From assembly GCF_011046735.1 (NCBI RefSeq), contig NZ_CP049258.1, positions 5,226,001 to 5,290,000 of the forward strand: a DNA stretch of 64,000 nt, read 5' to 3'. Numbering within the stretch: position 1 is the first letter of the stretch; the number at the start of each line of letters is the position of its first letter. Both the position numbers and the translations under genes were made by a program. Shown here piece after piece: positions 8,902 through 17,446 of the stretch. The notes below the pieces were generated by a model. That model searched no databases. It was given only the letters and a program-made list of their open reading frames with translations, and was not told the DNA's origin. This DNA is from Nordella sp. HKS 07 (GTDB lineage Bacteria > Pseudomonadota > Alphaproteobacteria > Rhizobiales > Aestuariivirgaceae).

Positions 8902-9384
8902 ATGAACAAGGCTCACTTGCCGCAAATGTTCGGTAATCGCTCCAATGCGGGGCTCGACATGTTTCGTTCACTTCAGCGCGAGATCGACCACCTGTTCGAG
9001 GATTTCTCGCTGGGAATGCCAAGACTGGGTGATGCCGGGAGCGGCTTCATGTTGGTCACCCTTGACGTCGCGGAGACGGACAAGGCCTTCGAGGTGACGG
9101 CCGAACTCCCGGGGGCGGCGCCCGAGGATATCGATATAGCGCTGAAGGACGACATGCTTACCATCAAGGCCGAGAAGAAGGCGGAGAAGGAAGACAAGCA
9201 GAAGAACTACCATCTGAATGAGCGCTCATACGGCATGTTTCAACGTTCCTTCATGCTCCCGGTCGGCATCGATGCCGGCAAGGTCGAGGCGAGCTTCGAC
9301 AAGGGCGTACTCAAGATCACCCTGCCCAAGCTGCCCGAGGCTACGAGCAAGGTCCGCAAGATCGCGGTCAAACCGGGCGCTTGA
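8902..9384 (+). CDS. small heat-shock protein, Hsp20/alpha-crystallin
   Basis: ATP-independent holdase chaperone in the cytoplasm, 160 residues. The alpha-crystallin domain runs from about residue 48 (FMLVTLDVAETDKAFEVTAELPG) to the end of the beta sandwich with GVLKITLPK, the conserved G-V-L motif near residue 140. The start is the ATG preceded by AAGGAGG with eight-base spacing; an ATG 63 bases upstream is in frame but gives an unlike N-terminus. It stands alone between divergent radA and convergent GMC oxidoreductase genes. Confidence 0.95.
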   Translation: MNKAHLPQMFGNRSNAGLDMFRSLQREIDHLFEDFSLGMPRLGDAGSGFMLVTLDVAETDKAFEVTAELPGAAPEDIDIALKDDMLTIKAEKKAEKEDKQKNYHLNERSYGMFQRSFMLPVGIDAGKVEASFDKGVLKITLPKLPEATSKVRKIAVKPGA

Positions 9385-9394
9385 GACGAACTCG

Positions 9395-9408
9395 GGCCGA
9401 TGCTCTAG
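9395..9408. repeat. family A repeat fragment
   Basis: GGGCCGATGCTCTAG is the right-hand end of the family A repeat. The CTA at 9405-9407 is the complement of the TAG stop of the GMC oxidoreductase gene, so the repeat end supplies the stop codon. Confidence 0.5.
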
Positions 9409-10988
9409 CCGCCGACGATCATCAGCGCGGCACGTTCGGCGATCATGATGGTCGGCGCGTTGAGATTTCCCGAGACCATCTTTGGAATCACCGAGGCGTC
9501 GCTGACGCGGATCCCTTCGAGACCGTGCACCTTGAGGGTGGCGGGATCGGTCACGGCCATCGCGTCCGTGCCCATGCGGCAGCTCGACGAGGGATGATAG
9601 AGCGTCGTCATATGGCCGCGCACATAATTCGCGATCTCCTCATCCGTCCGGCATTCGGCGCTGGGCGTGACCTCGCAGGCGATGAGTTGCTTGACCGGCG
9701 ACTGCTGCATGATGCGGCGGTTGATCTTGACCCCTTCGACCATGGTGGCGAGGTCGAGGCCCTCCGGGTCGCTCACGAAATACTTCGGATCGATAGAAGG
9801 GTGTTCGATCGGATTGGCGGAGCGCAGCTTGATCTCGCCGCGGCTGTTCGGCCGCTGGAGCGTCGAGTGCGTCGTGATGCCGGACTGGCCGGCGAGGAAG
9901 CGGGCATAGTCGCGGTGCGGGCTGATGGCGCCGTAGAGTTGGAGGTCGGGTTCGATACCGGGGCGGCTGCAGACATGGCCGCCCGAGGCCACCCAGGGCG
10001 AGGTGCGGATGCCGGTACGCCGGTCACGCCATTCCTCGAAGCTCTTGGCGATGATGTCCTCGGTCCAGGCGCCGATGCCCATCGGTTCGTTCGTGTAGAA
10101 GGTGATCGGGATATTGAGGTGGTCCTGCAGGTCCTTGCCGACGCCCGGCAGATCATGGACGGGATCGACGCCTACGGCCTTGAGCTCATCGGCCGGGCCG
10201 ATGCCCGATAGCAGAAGAAGTTGCGCCGAACCCACAGCGCCCGAGGACAGCACGACCTCGCTTTCGGCATAGGCCGTCGCCGGAATGCCGTCGGCAAGGT
10301 ACTTCACGCCCTTGACGCGGCCGTTCTCGATGATCAGCCCCGTGACGAGCACCCCGGACTTGAGCGTCAGGTTCGGTCGTTCGAGGGCAGGGCGCAGATA
10401 GGCCTTGCCGGTGCCCCAGCGCTCGCCGTTCTTGATGGTGAACTGGAAGAGGCCGACGCCCTCCTGCTTCTCGCCATTATAGTCGGGATTGTATGCGTAG
10501 CCCGCCGCTTCCGCGGCCTCGATCCACATCCGCTCATACACATCGACATAGGGCACGTTGCCGATATGCAGCAGGCCCTCATTGCCATGGTAGGGGCTAT
10601 TCCTGATATCGGCATTGGCTTCCGAATAACGGAAGACAGGGAACACGTCCTTCCAGCCCCAACCTGCGCAGCCCATCGCTTCCCATCCGTCATAGTCCGA
10701 CGGCAGGCCGCGGATATAGATCATGGCGTTGAGGGCGCCGGAGCCGCCGATCATCTTGCCGCGCGGCCAGAAGATGCGGCGGCCGCGGCAGCCGGCCTGC
10801 GGTTCGGTGTAGTAGCCCCAGTCCGCGCTGGTGTTGAACATCGTCACCCAGTCGGCGGGAACATCGCTGGCGATCGGGGCGGACCGGCCCGCCTCGAGCA
10901 CGAGGACCTTGCGGTCCGGATCCGCGCTCAGACGGTTTGCGAGCACACAGCCGGCGGAGCCGGCGCCGATGATGATCGTGTCGTACAT
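9405..10988 (-). CDS. GMC family FAD-dependent alcohol oxidoreductase
   Basis: Flavoprotein of 527 residues in the glucose-methanol-choline family, related to choline and other alcohol dehydrogenases. The N-terminal FAD-binding motif IIIGAGSAGCVLANRL is at residues 5-20, GGSGALNAMIYIRG near residue 83 is a GMC signature, and YHPSSSCRMGTDAMAV near residue 463 holds the active-site His. The start giving MYDTIII has GAGGGG upstream; an ATG four codons earlier overlaps the LivM stop as ATGA. Last gene of the amidase/LIV transporter operon, so it probably oxidises an alcohol formed from the imported substrate. The stop lies in a repeat fragment. Confidence 0.92.
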   Translation of the reverse strand: MYDTIIIGAGSAGCVLANRLSADPDRKVLVLEAGRSAPIASDVPADWVTMFNTSADWGYYTEPQAGCRGRRIFWPRGKMIGGSGALNAMIYIRGLPSDYDGWEAMGCAGWGWKDVFPVFRYSEANADIRNSPYHGNEGLLHIGNVPYVDVYERMWIEAAEAAGYAYNPDYNGEKQEGVGLFQFTIKNGERWGTGKAYLRPALERPNLTLKSGVLVTGLIIENGRVKGVKYLADGIPATAYAESEVVLSSGAVGSAQLLLLSGIGPADELKAVGVDPVHDLPGVGKDLQDHLNIPITFYTNEPMGIGAWTEDIIAKSFEEWRDRRTGIRTSPWVASGGHVCSRPGIEPDLQLYGAISPHRDYARFLAGQSGITTHSTLQRPNSRGEIKLRSANPIEHPSIDPKYFVSDPEGLDLATMVEGVKINRRIMQQSPVKQLIACEVTPSAECRTDEEIANYVRGHMTTLYHPSSSCRMGTDAMAVTDPATLKVHGLEGIRVSDASVIPKMVSGNLNAPTIMIAERAALMIVGG

Positions 10989-10996
10989 GGAACCCC

Positions 10997-12064
10997 TCAT
11001 TTCCCAGCCGCGGCCGGATTCTCCTGAAATTTGGTCTTCGGCGCCGTGCCGTTCCTGTGGCGCAGCCAGTGCACGAGGTCACCCAGCCGGCCGACGAGAC
11101 CCTTCGGCATGAGGATGACGGATAGTGCAATGATGAGGCCGAGGCCGAGGGTGCGGAACTCGCCCATCTCCCGCATCAGTTCGTCCGCAGCCACCAGCAC
11201 GACGGTGCCGACGAGCGGCCCCCAGAATGTGCCGACGCCCCCGACCACGGCGATCGCGATGATGAACAGGAGCTGCGACAGGGACAGAATGCCCGGACCG
11301 ATGGCCTGGAAATGCGCCGCGTAAAAGCCGCCGGCCAGCCCCGTGAAGAAGGCGGAGATGCCGAAGACGAGAAGCTGCGCCTGGAAGCGGTTGACGCCGC
11401 GCGCCACCGCATAGCCGGGATTGTCCTTCAGCGCCCTGAAGGCGAGACCGATCGGGCTTTTGACGATGACATAGGTGAAGGTCATCGTGACGGCGAAGAG
11501 CGCTGCCACGATCGCGTAGTTGCCGACGAGCCACTGGCCCTTGAGCAGCGCCCGGGTTCCGAGGTCGCCGAAGCGGGCAAATCCGACCGCTCCGCCGGTG
11601 AACTGCCGGCAGATCGAGCCGACCATGGTGAAGCACTCGGTATCGGTGACGATGAGCAGATACATGGTCTGGGCGATCGCGAGCGTCAGCAGCGCGACAT
11701 AGACGCCGGTGAGCCTGAGGCAGGCGAGGCCGATGATGAGGGAGAAGACGACGGCGGCGAGCGCACCGGGCAGGAGGGCTGCCCAGACGTTCCAGCCGAA
11801 ATAGAAGCAGATCATCGCGGTCACGTAGCCGCCGAAGGCGAAGATCGCCATTTGGACCAGCGAGAAGATGCCGGAGAACCCGAAGAGCAGGTTCCACTGC
11901 GAAGCGATGGTCGCGTAGAACAGCGCCAGCACGACTTGGCCGAGCACGTAGCGGCTATCGACCAGGAAGGGGAGGGCGACGGCGGCGGCGACGAGAAGCA
12001 GACTGATGACCAGATCGGCGCGAGCGGAGCCGGAGACGCGTTTCGAGCGGGAGGCTTGGGTCAT
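10997..12064 (-). CDS. LIV-type ABC transporter permease (LivM type)
   Basis: Second permease of a branched-chain amino acid/amide class importer, 355 residues with about nine to ten membrane segments. The family signature GLAFRALKDNPGYAVARGVN is near residue 208, followed by a hydrophobic block and GGVGTFWGPLVGTVVLV near residue 288. An extended basic C-terminal tail ends at the ATGA overlap with the GMC gene. It lies nine bases after the LivH-type gene. The imported compound is unknown; the neighbouring amidase suggests an amide. Confidence 0.92.
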   Translation of the reverse strand: MTQASRSKRVSGSARADLVISLLLVAAAVALPFLVDSRYVLGQVVLALFYATIASQWNLLFGFSGIFSLVQMAIFAFGGYVTAMICFYFGWNVWAALLPGALAAVVFSLIIGLACLRLTGVYVALLTLAIAQTMYLLIVTDTECFTMVGSICRQFTGGAVGFARFGDLGTRALLKGQWLVGNYAIVAALFAVTMTFTYVIVKSPIGLAFRALKDNPGYAVARGVNRFQAQLLVFGISAFFTGLAGGFYAAHFQAIGPGILSLSQLLFIIAIAVVGGVGTFWGPLVGTVVLVAADELMREMGEFRTLGLGLIIALSVILMPKGLVGRLGDLVHWLRHRNGTAPKTKFQENPAAAGK

Positions 12065-12073
12065 GACGGCACC

Positions 12074-12961
12074 TCACATGCGACGGATCTGGGTACGGCC
12101 GAAGAGGCCCGCCGGCCGCCAGATCAGGACGGCGATGACGACGAAAAGCAGCGTCGGGAAGCCCCAGCGCGCGCCCGCGGCGTATTGGACGAAGGCTTCG
12201 AGCAGTGCCAGGCCGAAGGCGGCGGCGACGGCGCCCGGCAGATTACCGAGACCGGCCACCACGCACATGATGAACGCTTTCAGCATCGGGTCGTTGCCGA
12301 GCGGCGGCGAAAGCTGCGTCATCGAACTGACCATGACGCCGCACACGCCGGCAATCGCGCCGGAGAGGACCAGCACCTGGAAATAGACGCGGTTGACGGC
12401 GACGCCCATCAACTGGGCGGTCTCGCGGCTCTGCGCGGTGGCGCGGATCGCCCGGCCCATGCGCGTGCGGCCGAGCAGGAGTGCTATCAGGACCATGAGC
12501 ACGATGACGACGAAGACGATCAGAATGTTCTGGTAAGGCACGCTCACCGGCCCCAGAGCAAGCGAGCCGCTCGTCGAGATCGGCTGCTTCAGGGGCTGGC
12601 CGCCGAAAACGAGCAGGATCGCGTTTTCGAGCGCGATGCCGACGCCGACTGTGGCGATCATGACGCTGGATTCGAATGTCGGCTTGTCGCCTTTCAGCAG
12701 GTTGCGCACGATCAGGAAGTAGAGCAGGCCACCGGCGACGGCGCCGACGAGGATGGCACCGGCGAAACCGACGAAGACCGGCAGGCCGAGGGCGGAGGAG
12801 AAGGTGAAGGCGGCATAGCCACCGAGCGTCAGCATGGCGGCGTGCGCCATGTTCAGCATGCCCATCGAGCCCCAGACGAGTGAGAGGCCGATGGTGGCGA
12901 GCGCATAGAGCGCTCCCATCGTCAGTCCGGCGATGAGAATGGCGGAGATGATGTCGAACAT
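12074..12961 (-). CDS. LIV-type ABC transporter permease (LivH type)
   Basis: First permease of the LIV-class importer, 295 residues. The start is the ATG giving MFDIISAILIAGLTMGALYA, five bases after the ATPase stop; the frame stays open far upstream but there it is only antisense/out-of-frame to the ATPase gene. The family segments LSLVWGSMGMLNMAHAAML near residue 28 and ATAQSRETAQLMGVAVN near residue 168 are present. Works with the LivM-type permease in the inner membrane. Confidence 0.92.
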   Translation of the reverse strand: MFDIISAILIAGLTMGALYALATIGLSLVWGSMGMLNMAHAAMLTLGGYAAFTFSSALGLPVFVGFAGAILVGAVAGGLLYFLIVRNLLKGDKPTFESSVMIATVGVGIALENAILLVFGGQPLKQPISTSGSLALGPVSVPYQNILIVFVVIVLMVLIALLLGRTRMGRAIRATAQSRETAQLMGVAVNRVYFQVLVLSGAIAGVCGVMVSSMTQLSPPLGNDPMLKAFIMCVVAGLGNLPGAVAAAFGLALLEAFVQYAAGARWGFPTLLFVVIAVLIWRPAGLFGRTQIRRM

Positions 12962-12966
12962 GGCCC

Positions 12967-13686
12967 TCAGCCTCCGAGATAGGTTGCAAGGAGCTCGTCG
13001 CGGGCGAGGAGCTCGGCGGCCGGGCCCGACCAGACAATCTCGCCGTCGTCCAGCAGATGGAGGTGATCGGCAAGGTCGGCGACGCGTGCCGGATTCTCCT
13101 CGATGAGAAGGATGGTGCGGCCGCTTTTCGAAAGCTCCGTGATGACGCCGTAGATCTGCTCGATGATCAGCGGCGCAAGTCCGAGCGAGGGCTCGTCGAT
13201 GAGCAGGATCTCGCCGTTCATCATCAGCCCGCGGCCGATGCCGACCATGCGACGCTCGCCGCCCGAGAGCGACGAGGCGATTTGCTGGCGCCGGTCGGAG
13301 AGCTTTGGCAGGAGCGTGTAGACCTCGTCCAGCCGGCGGTCGATCTCCGCCTTCGAGGGCGCCAGATAGGCGCCCATCAGGAGGTTTTCGAGGACGGTCA
13401 TCTCCGGGAAGAGAATGTCGCCCTGGGGCACATGGGCGACGCCGAGCGCGGCGATGGCGTGGGGCTTGGCGAGCGTCGGGCCGCCATTGATGCTGATCGT
13501 GCCGGATTTGAGCGGCACGAGGCCGGAAATGGTCTTGAGCAGCGTCGACTTGCCGTGACCGTTCGGGCCGACGACCGTCACGAATTCTCCGGCCGCGACG
13601 TCGAAGGAGATGCCCTTGAGGACGGTCAGTTCCCGGTAGCCGGAAACGACATTCGAAAGGCTGAGAATGGGAGGTTTGCCGCTCAT
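12967..13686 (-). CDS. LIV-type ABC transporter ATPase (LivF type)
   Basis: ATPase of 239 residues. Walker A GPNGHGKST is near residue 39, the signature LSGGERRMVGIGRGL near residue 143 and Walker B ILLIDEPSLGL follows. The ATG overlaps the preceding ATPase stop by four bases (ATGA), so the two are translationally coupled. Unlike its LivG-type partner it has a canonical signature, so at least one complete ATP site is expected in the heterodimer. Confidence 0.93.
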   Translation of the reverse strand: MSGKPPILSLSNVVSGYRELTVLKGISFDVAAGEFVTVVGPNGHGKSTLLKTISGLVPLKSGTISINGGPTLAKPHAIAALGVAHVPQGDILFPEMTVLENLLMGAYLAPSKAEIDRRLDEVYTLLPKLSDRRQQIASSLSGGERRMVGIGRGLMMNGEILLIDEPSLGLAPLIIEQIYGVITELSKSGRTILLIEENPARVADLADHLHLLDDGEIVWSGPAAELLARDELLATYLGG

Positions 13687-14483
13687 GCCTGCGCCCCGCC
13701 TTCCGTGAAAAAGGTCTTGAGGCGCTTCCGCGTGCCTTCTCCGAGATAGGTTTCGACGACGATCGGATCCTCCGCCACGGCGTTTGGCAGTCCCTCGAAG
13801 ATCTTCTTGCCGTGGTGCATGATGATGACACGGCTCGACAGCGCGAGCAGGAAGCGCATGACGTGCTCGATCAGGACCACCGTGAGCCCGCCCGCCTTGA
13901 GCCGCTCGACCAGGCCGATGATGTGGTCGATCTCCTTGGTGTTGAGGCCGCCGACAGGCTCGTCGAGAAACAGGAGCTTGGGCTTCGTGGCGATTGCGCC
14001 GGCGATCATCAGCAGTTTGCGATCGAGGACGGGTAATTGGGCAACCGTGACGTCGTCCTTGTCCGCCAGGCCGACGAAGGCGAGCGCCTCGTCGGTGTGC
14101 TCGCGAACGTCCCGGCCGAGTCGCAAGCCCGGCACGGCGCGCCTCGCCCGGCCGAAATAGGCGGCCACGTCGATGTTCTCGCGCACCGTCAGGCTCTCGA
14201 ATGCGGCATTGAGCTGAAAGGTGCGGGCGATGCCGAGTTGGCAGATGCGGTCGGCGCCGACGCCCGTGATGTCGTGACCGTCGAAGCCTATGCTGCCGTC
14301 CGTGGCGGGAGTGACGCCGGTCACCACATCGAAGAAGGTCGTCTTACCCGCCCCGTTGGGTCCCCCGATGCCGACGATCTCGCCGGGCGCGACCGTCAGC
14401 GACATGCCGTCGACGGCGGCCAGAGAGCCGAACCTCTTCACGACATTGGCGCATTCCAGCAGTGCTCGACTGCCGTTCTTCAT
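13683..14483 (-). CDS. LIV-type ABC transporter ATPase (LivG type), variant signature
   Basis: ATPase of 266 residues. Walker A is GPNGAGKTT near residue 44 and Walker B LLFLDEPVGGLN near residue 168. The usual signature (LSGGQ or LSYGQQRR) is replaced by QLPVLDRKLLMIAGAIA, so the site that would use this motif may be non-canonical. The start at 14483 has AAGGAGCG upstream; two earlier in-frame ATGs lack support. It follows the binding protein by 75 nt and overlaps the next ATPase. Confidence 0.9.
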   Translation of the reverse strand: MKNGSRALLECANVVKRFGSLAAVDGMSLTVAPGEIVGIGGPNGAGKTTFFDVVTGVTPATDGSIGFDGHDITGVGADRICQLGIARTFQLNAAFESLTVRENIDVAAYFGRARRAVPGLRLGRDVREHTDEALAFVGLADKDDVTVAQLPVLDRKLLMIAGAIATKPKLLFLDEPVGGLNTKEIDHIIGLVERLKAGGLTVVLIEHVMRFLLALSSRVIIMHHGKKIFEGLPNAVAEDPIVVETYLGEGTRKRLKTFFTEGGAQA

Positions 14484-14558
14484 TGTCCGCTCCTTCGTCA
14501 TCGGCACCGGCCGCGGCGCGGCCGGTGCGGAGAGTCAACGTCGTTGGTCTTGATCGGC

Positions 14559-15857
14559 TTATTTGATCCAGGGCGGCAGCAGGAAGTCGTGGGTCGCATA
14601 GAGCGCCGGAGCGACGAGCCTCGGATCCGTCGTGTGGTCCTGGTGCTGCAGGAACTGGTGCGGCATGCCGAGCGACGGATCGGCCACCTGCGTCGGGTAG
14701 CAGTAGGCCGATTGGCCGGCGGGATCGGCCCGGTATGTGCCGTTGACGCCCCGATAGATGTTGCGGCGCATCGCGGCGGCGACCTTGCGCACCTGGTCCT
14801 TGTTGAACGGCTCACCCGGACCGCCGGCGATCGCTGCCGCGATCGCCCACATCCACAGGCCGTCATAGGTCTGCGAGCCGGTGATATAGGCCGAATTCGG
14901 TCCGAACTTCGCCCGGTAGGACTCGCGGAAGGGTTTGGAGAATTCATCCGGCAGGCAGCCGACGACGGTCGAATAGATGACACCGTTGACATTCGCCCCG
15001 CCGATCTCGCGGAATGCCGGAAGCGACGGGCCGTATTGCATATAGACCAGGCTGTTGGTCGGCTGCGTCAGGAACTGCACCATGAACTGCGCGAGGTCCT
15101 GCGGCAGGAAGTGGGTGACGATGATCGCTGCCGGCGGATCCTGCCGCAGCTTTGCCAGCGTCGGCCCCCACTGGTTGGTCGGAAACGGCACGGTCTCGAA
15201 AAGGCTGACCTCGAAGCCGTAATCCTTGGCCTTGTCGCGGATCGCGTTGGCGATGACGATCGAATACTCGTTGGCCGAGGGAATGATGGCGATCTTCTTG
15301 TTAGGCGCCGTCCACTTGCCACCGTCGGCCAGCGTCTTCAAGAAGTTCAAGCAGCCCGGTCCGTACCAGAACTCCGGCGGATCGCCCTGAAACGAGCCGT
15401 AATAACGTTCTGAATCGGTCTTGAACTTCTCATTGTGCGAAATGAGCGTGTTGTAGTGCATCATGATGACGTCGTTGTCGGCGGCGACGTCCATCTCGAT
15501 CATGTTGGTGCCGAGATTGTAGCCGTTGATGATCACCGGCGTGTTGAATCGGTCGACCAGGCGCTGCATGGCCTGCGACACGAGGTCGGCGCCCATCTCC
15601 TTGGTGTCTTCGATGTGGAGTTCGATGGGGCGGCCGAGAACGCCGCCCGCGGCGTTGATCTCCTCTGCCGCCAGTTCGAGGCCATTCTTGAACTCGATGC
15701 CGTCCGCGGCGGCGATGCCGGACATCGGCAGCGCCGAGCCGACGGGAATCGGCGCGGAATCCTGCGCCCGGGTGGCCTTGTTCATATCGGCGAGGAGCAC
15801 CCCGCCGGCGGCGCCGGCGCCCAGAGCTCCCTGAAGCATCGCACGTCTATTCATCAT
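14559..15857 (-). CDS. LIV-type substrate-binding protein with Tat-like signal
   Basis: Periplasmic binding protein of 432 residues in the branched-chain amino acid/amide family (Peripla_BP_6). The N-terminus MMNRRAMLQGALGAGAAGG has twin arginines followed by a hydrophobic stretch, a Tat-type signal also seen in several amide/urea binding proteins of this class. The mature part begins near AQDSAPIPVGSALPMSG. It is encoded 54 nt after the amidase and before the four transporter genes, making one operon. Ligand uncertain: an amide, amino-acid-like or urea-like compound is likely. Confidence 0.9.
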   Translation of the reverse strand: MMNRRAMLQGALGAGAAGGVLLADMNKATRAQDSAPIPVGSALPMSGIAAADGIEFKNGLELAAEEINAAGGVLGRPIELHIEDTKEMGADLVSQAMQRLVDRFNTPVIINGYNLGTNMIEMDVAADNDVIMMHYNTLISHNEKFKTDSERYYGSFQGDPPEFWYGPGCLNFLKTLADGGKWTAPNKKIAIIPSANEYSIVIANAIRDKAKDYGFEVSLFETVPFPTNQWGPTLAKLRQDPPAAIIVTHFLPQDLAQFMVQFLTQPTNSLVYMQYGPSLPAFREIGGANVNGVIYSTVVGCLPDEFSKPFRESYRAKFGPNSAYITGSQTYDGLWMWAIAAAIAGGPGEPFNKDQVRKVAAAMRRNIYRGVNGTYRADPAGQSAYCYPTQVADPSLGMPHQFLQHQDHTTDPRLVAPALYATHDFLLPPWIK

Positions 15858-15911
15858 AACGGTTTCCCCTCCTGATTTTGGTTGTGAGTGTTGCGTGTCG
15901 TCTGGCGGTTG

Positions 15912-17309
15912 TTACGGGAAGATCGTCTCCAGGCTGGCGGCGGCGGACAGGACGCGGGCATCCTCGCCGCGCGCGCCGACGATCTGAAAGCCGACCGGAA
16001 GCCCCGCGGCGGTGAAACCGCACGGGACGACACAGGCCGGCTGCTGGCTGAGATTGATCGGAAAGCTGAAGCCCGCCCATTCGGTCCAGCGCCCGAAGGT
16101 GCTTCCCGCCGGCACTTCGACGCCCGCGTCGAAAGCCGCCAGCGGCGTCGCCGGCGACACGAGGAAGTCGTATTTGGCCAGCAACCTGTCCATGGCGGCG
16201 CCGTATTCGCCGCGCCGTATCTGGGCGCGGACAAGCTGCGTCGAGCTGTAGGCGGCGCCGGCCGCGGCGATCTGCACGAGGCCCGGATCAATAGCGGCAC
16301 GCGCGGGCTCGGGGATCGCGGCGAGCCTTGCGGCAGCCCCTGTGAACCAGTGATGATGGAAGAGATCGAGAAGATCGCCGGTTGGAAGCTCCACCGGTTC
16401 GACGAGGGCGCCGGCTGCAGTCAACCGGGCGACGGCGGCCGCTATGATCGCGGCGACTTCTGGATCGAGGACGCCAGCCGCGGGTTTCGACCAGTGGCCG
16501 ATGCGCTTGCCCGCGAGGCGCGCCATGGGCTCGCCGCCGAGCGTTGACAGTTCACCAGGCCCTTGCGCCCAGTCGCGCAGGTCGCGCCCGGACATGGCCT
16601 GCAGCATGGCGGCCGCATCGGCAGCACGTCGCGCCATCGGGCCGACATGCGCGACGGTGCCGAACGGGCTCGGCGGATAAGCCGGGACGCGTCCGAATGT
16701 CGGCTTGTGACCGACGATGCCGGTGAAGGATGCCGGAATGCGGATCGAGCCGCCGCCGTCGGTGCCGAGATGGAATACGCCGGCGCCGACCGCCGCGGCC
16801 ACCGCGCCTCCGCCCGATGATCCGCCGGGCGTCTTTTCCCTGTTCCAGGGGTTCCGCGTCACACCGAAGAGGGGGCTGTCGGTCACCGCTTTCCAGCCGA
16901 ATTCAGGCGTGGTGGTCTGGCCGATGAACACGGCCCCGGCCTGTCGCAGCAGCGCCACGGACGGGGCGTCTTCCTCAAAGGGCGTGGCCGGCGTCGTCGT
17001 GCTGCCGTAGCGCACGCTCCAGCCCTTCACCCAGACGATGTCCTTCAGTGTCGCGGGGACGCCGTCGACCGGAGAGAGGGGGGCGCCGTCCTTCCAGCGC
17101 CGCTCGGAGGCGGTGGCCGCGTCGAGTGCGCCGTGCCGGTCGATGAAGGTGAAAGCGTTGAGCCCGGGATTGACATCCTCGGCCCGGTCCATCGCGGCTG
17201 TGGCGACCTCGACCGGCGAGAGGGAGCGTTTGGCAAAGGCCGCAGCCAGCTCAGCGGCGCCGATGCGGCAAAATTCGTTCGCCCCTTCGAGAGGGTTCTG
17301 AAAATGCAT
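15912..17309 (-). CDS. amidase signature family hydrolase
   Basis: Cytoplasmic amide hydrolase of 465 residues. The Ser-cisSer-Lys triad is visible: Lys89 in PATLKDIVW, the GGSSGG stretch at residues 162-167 holding the cis-Ser, and the nucleophile Ser188 in DGGGSIRIPAS. The start gives MHFQNPLEG, preceded by ACAGGA; an upstream in-frame start would add 27 residues without family similarity. First gene of the operon amidase, binding protein, ATPases, permeases, GMC oxidoreductase, divergent from a LysR gene. It may act on the imported amide or on an unrelated intracellular amide. Confidence 0.92.
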   Translation of the reverse strand: MHFQNPLEGANEFCRIGAAELAAAFAKRSLSPVEVATAAMDRAEDVNPGLNAFTFIDRHGALDAATASERRWKDGAPLSPVDGVPATLKDIVWVKGWSVRYGSTTTPATPFEEDAPSVALLRQAGAVFIGQTTTPEFGWKAVTDSPLFGVTRNPWNREKTPGGSSGGGAVAAAVGAGVFHLGTDGGGSIRIPASFTGIVGHKPTFGRVPAYPPSPFGTVAHVGPMARRAADAAAMLQAMSGRDLRDWAQGPGELSTLGGEPMARLAGKRIGHWSKPAAGVLDPEVAAIIAAAVARLTAAGALVEPVELPTGDLLDLFHHHWFTGAAARLAAIPEPARAAIDPGLVQIAAAGAAYSSTQLVRAQIRRGEYGAAMDRLLAKYDFLVSPATPLAAFDAGVEVPAGSTFGRWTEWAGFSFPINLSQQPACVVPCGFTAAGLPVGFQIVGARGEDARVLSAAASLETIFP

Positions 17310-17394
17310 TCCTGTCGTTCCCGTATCGTCATCTGGCCTGCATTTGGCGGCAGGCTCGTTCGTGCAACAGATTGAACTGCTTCCGTGCATTCAC

Positions 17395-17428
17395 AAAATG
17401 TATTATTTCGTAGAACATCTTACATTTT
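17395..17428. promoter_or_regulatory. candidate LysR operator between amidase and lysR
   Basis: AAAATGT at 17395-17401 and ACATTTT at 17422-17428 form a 7-bp inverted repeat separated by 20 bp in an AT-rich stretch that stands out from the GC-rich surroundings. It lies 86 bp before the amidase start and 19 bp before the LysR start, a plausible place for control of both divergent genes. Confidence 0.4.
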
Positions 17429-17446
17429 ATGGATCATGGGGCGGCG

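Noticed and set aside
11312-12883. Long open frame antisense to the LIV permease genes
   Set aside because: Composition is typical of a reverse-strand shadow (acidic, glutamine- and glycine-rich) and the two permeases on the other strand are clear.
12074-13831. A single 585-residue permease fusion
   Set aside because: The frame stays open into the ATPase region, but the family start (MFDIISAIL) lies at 12961 and the upstream part is the reverse-frame shadow of the ATPase gene on the same strand.
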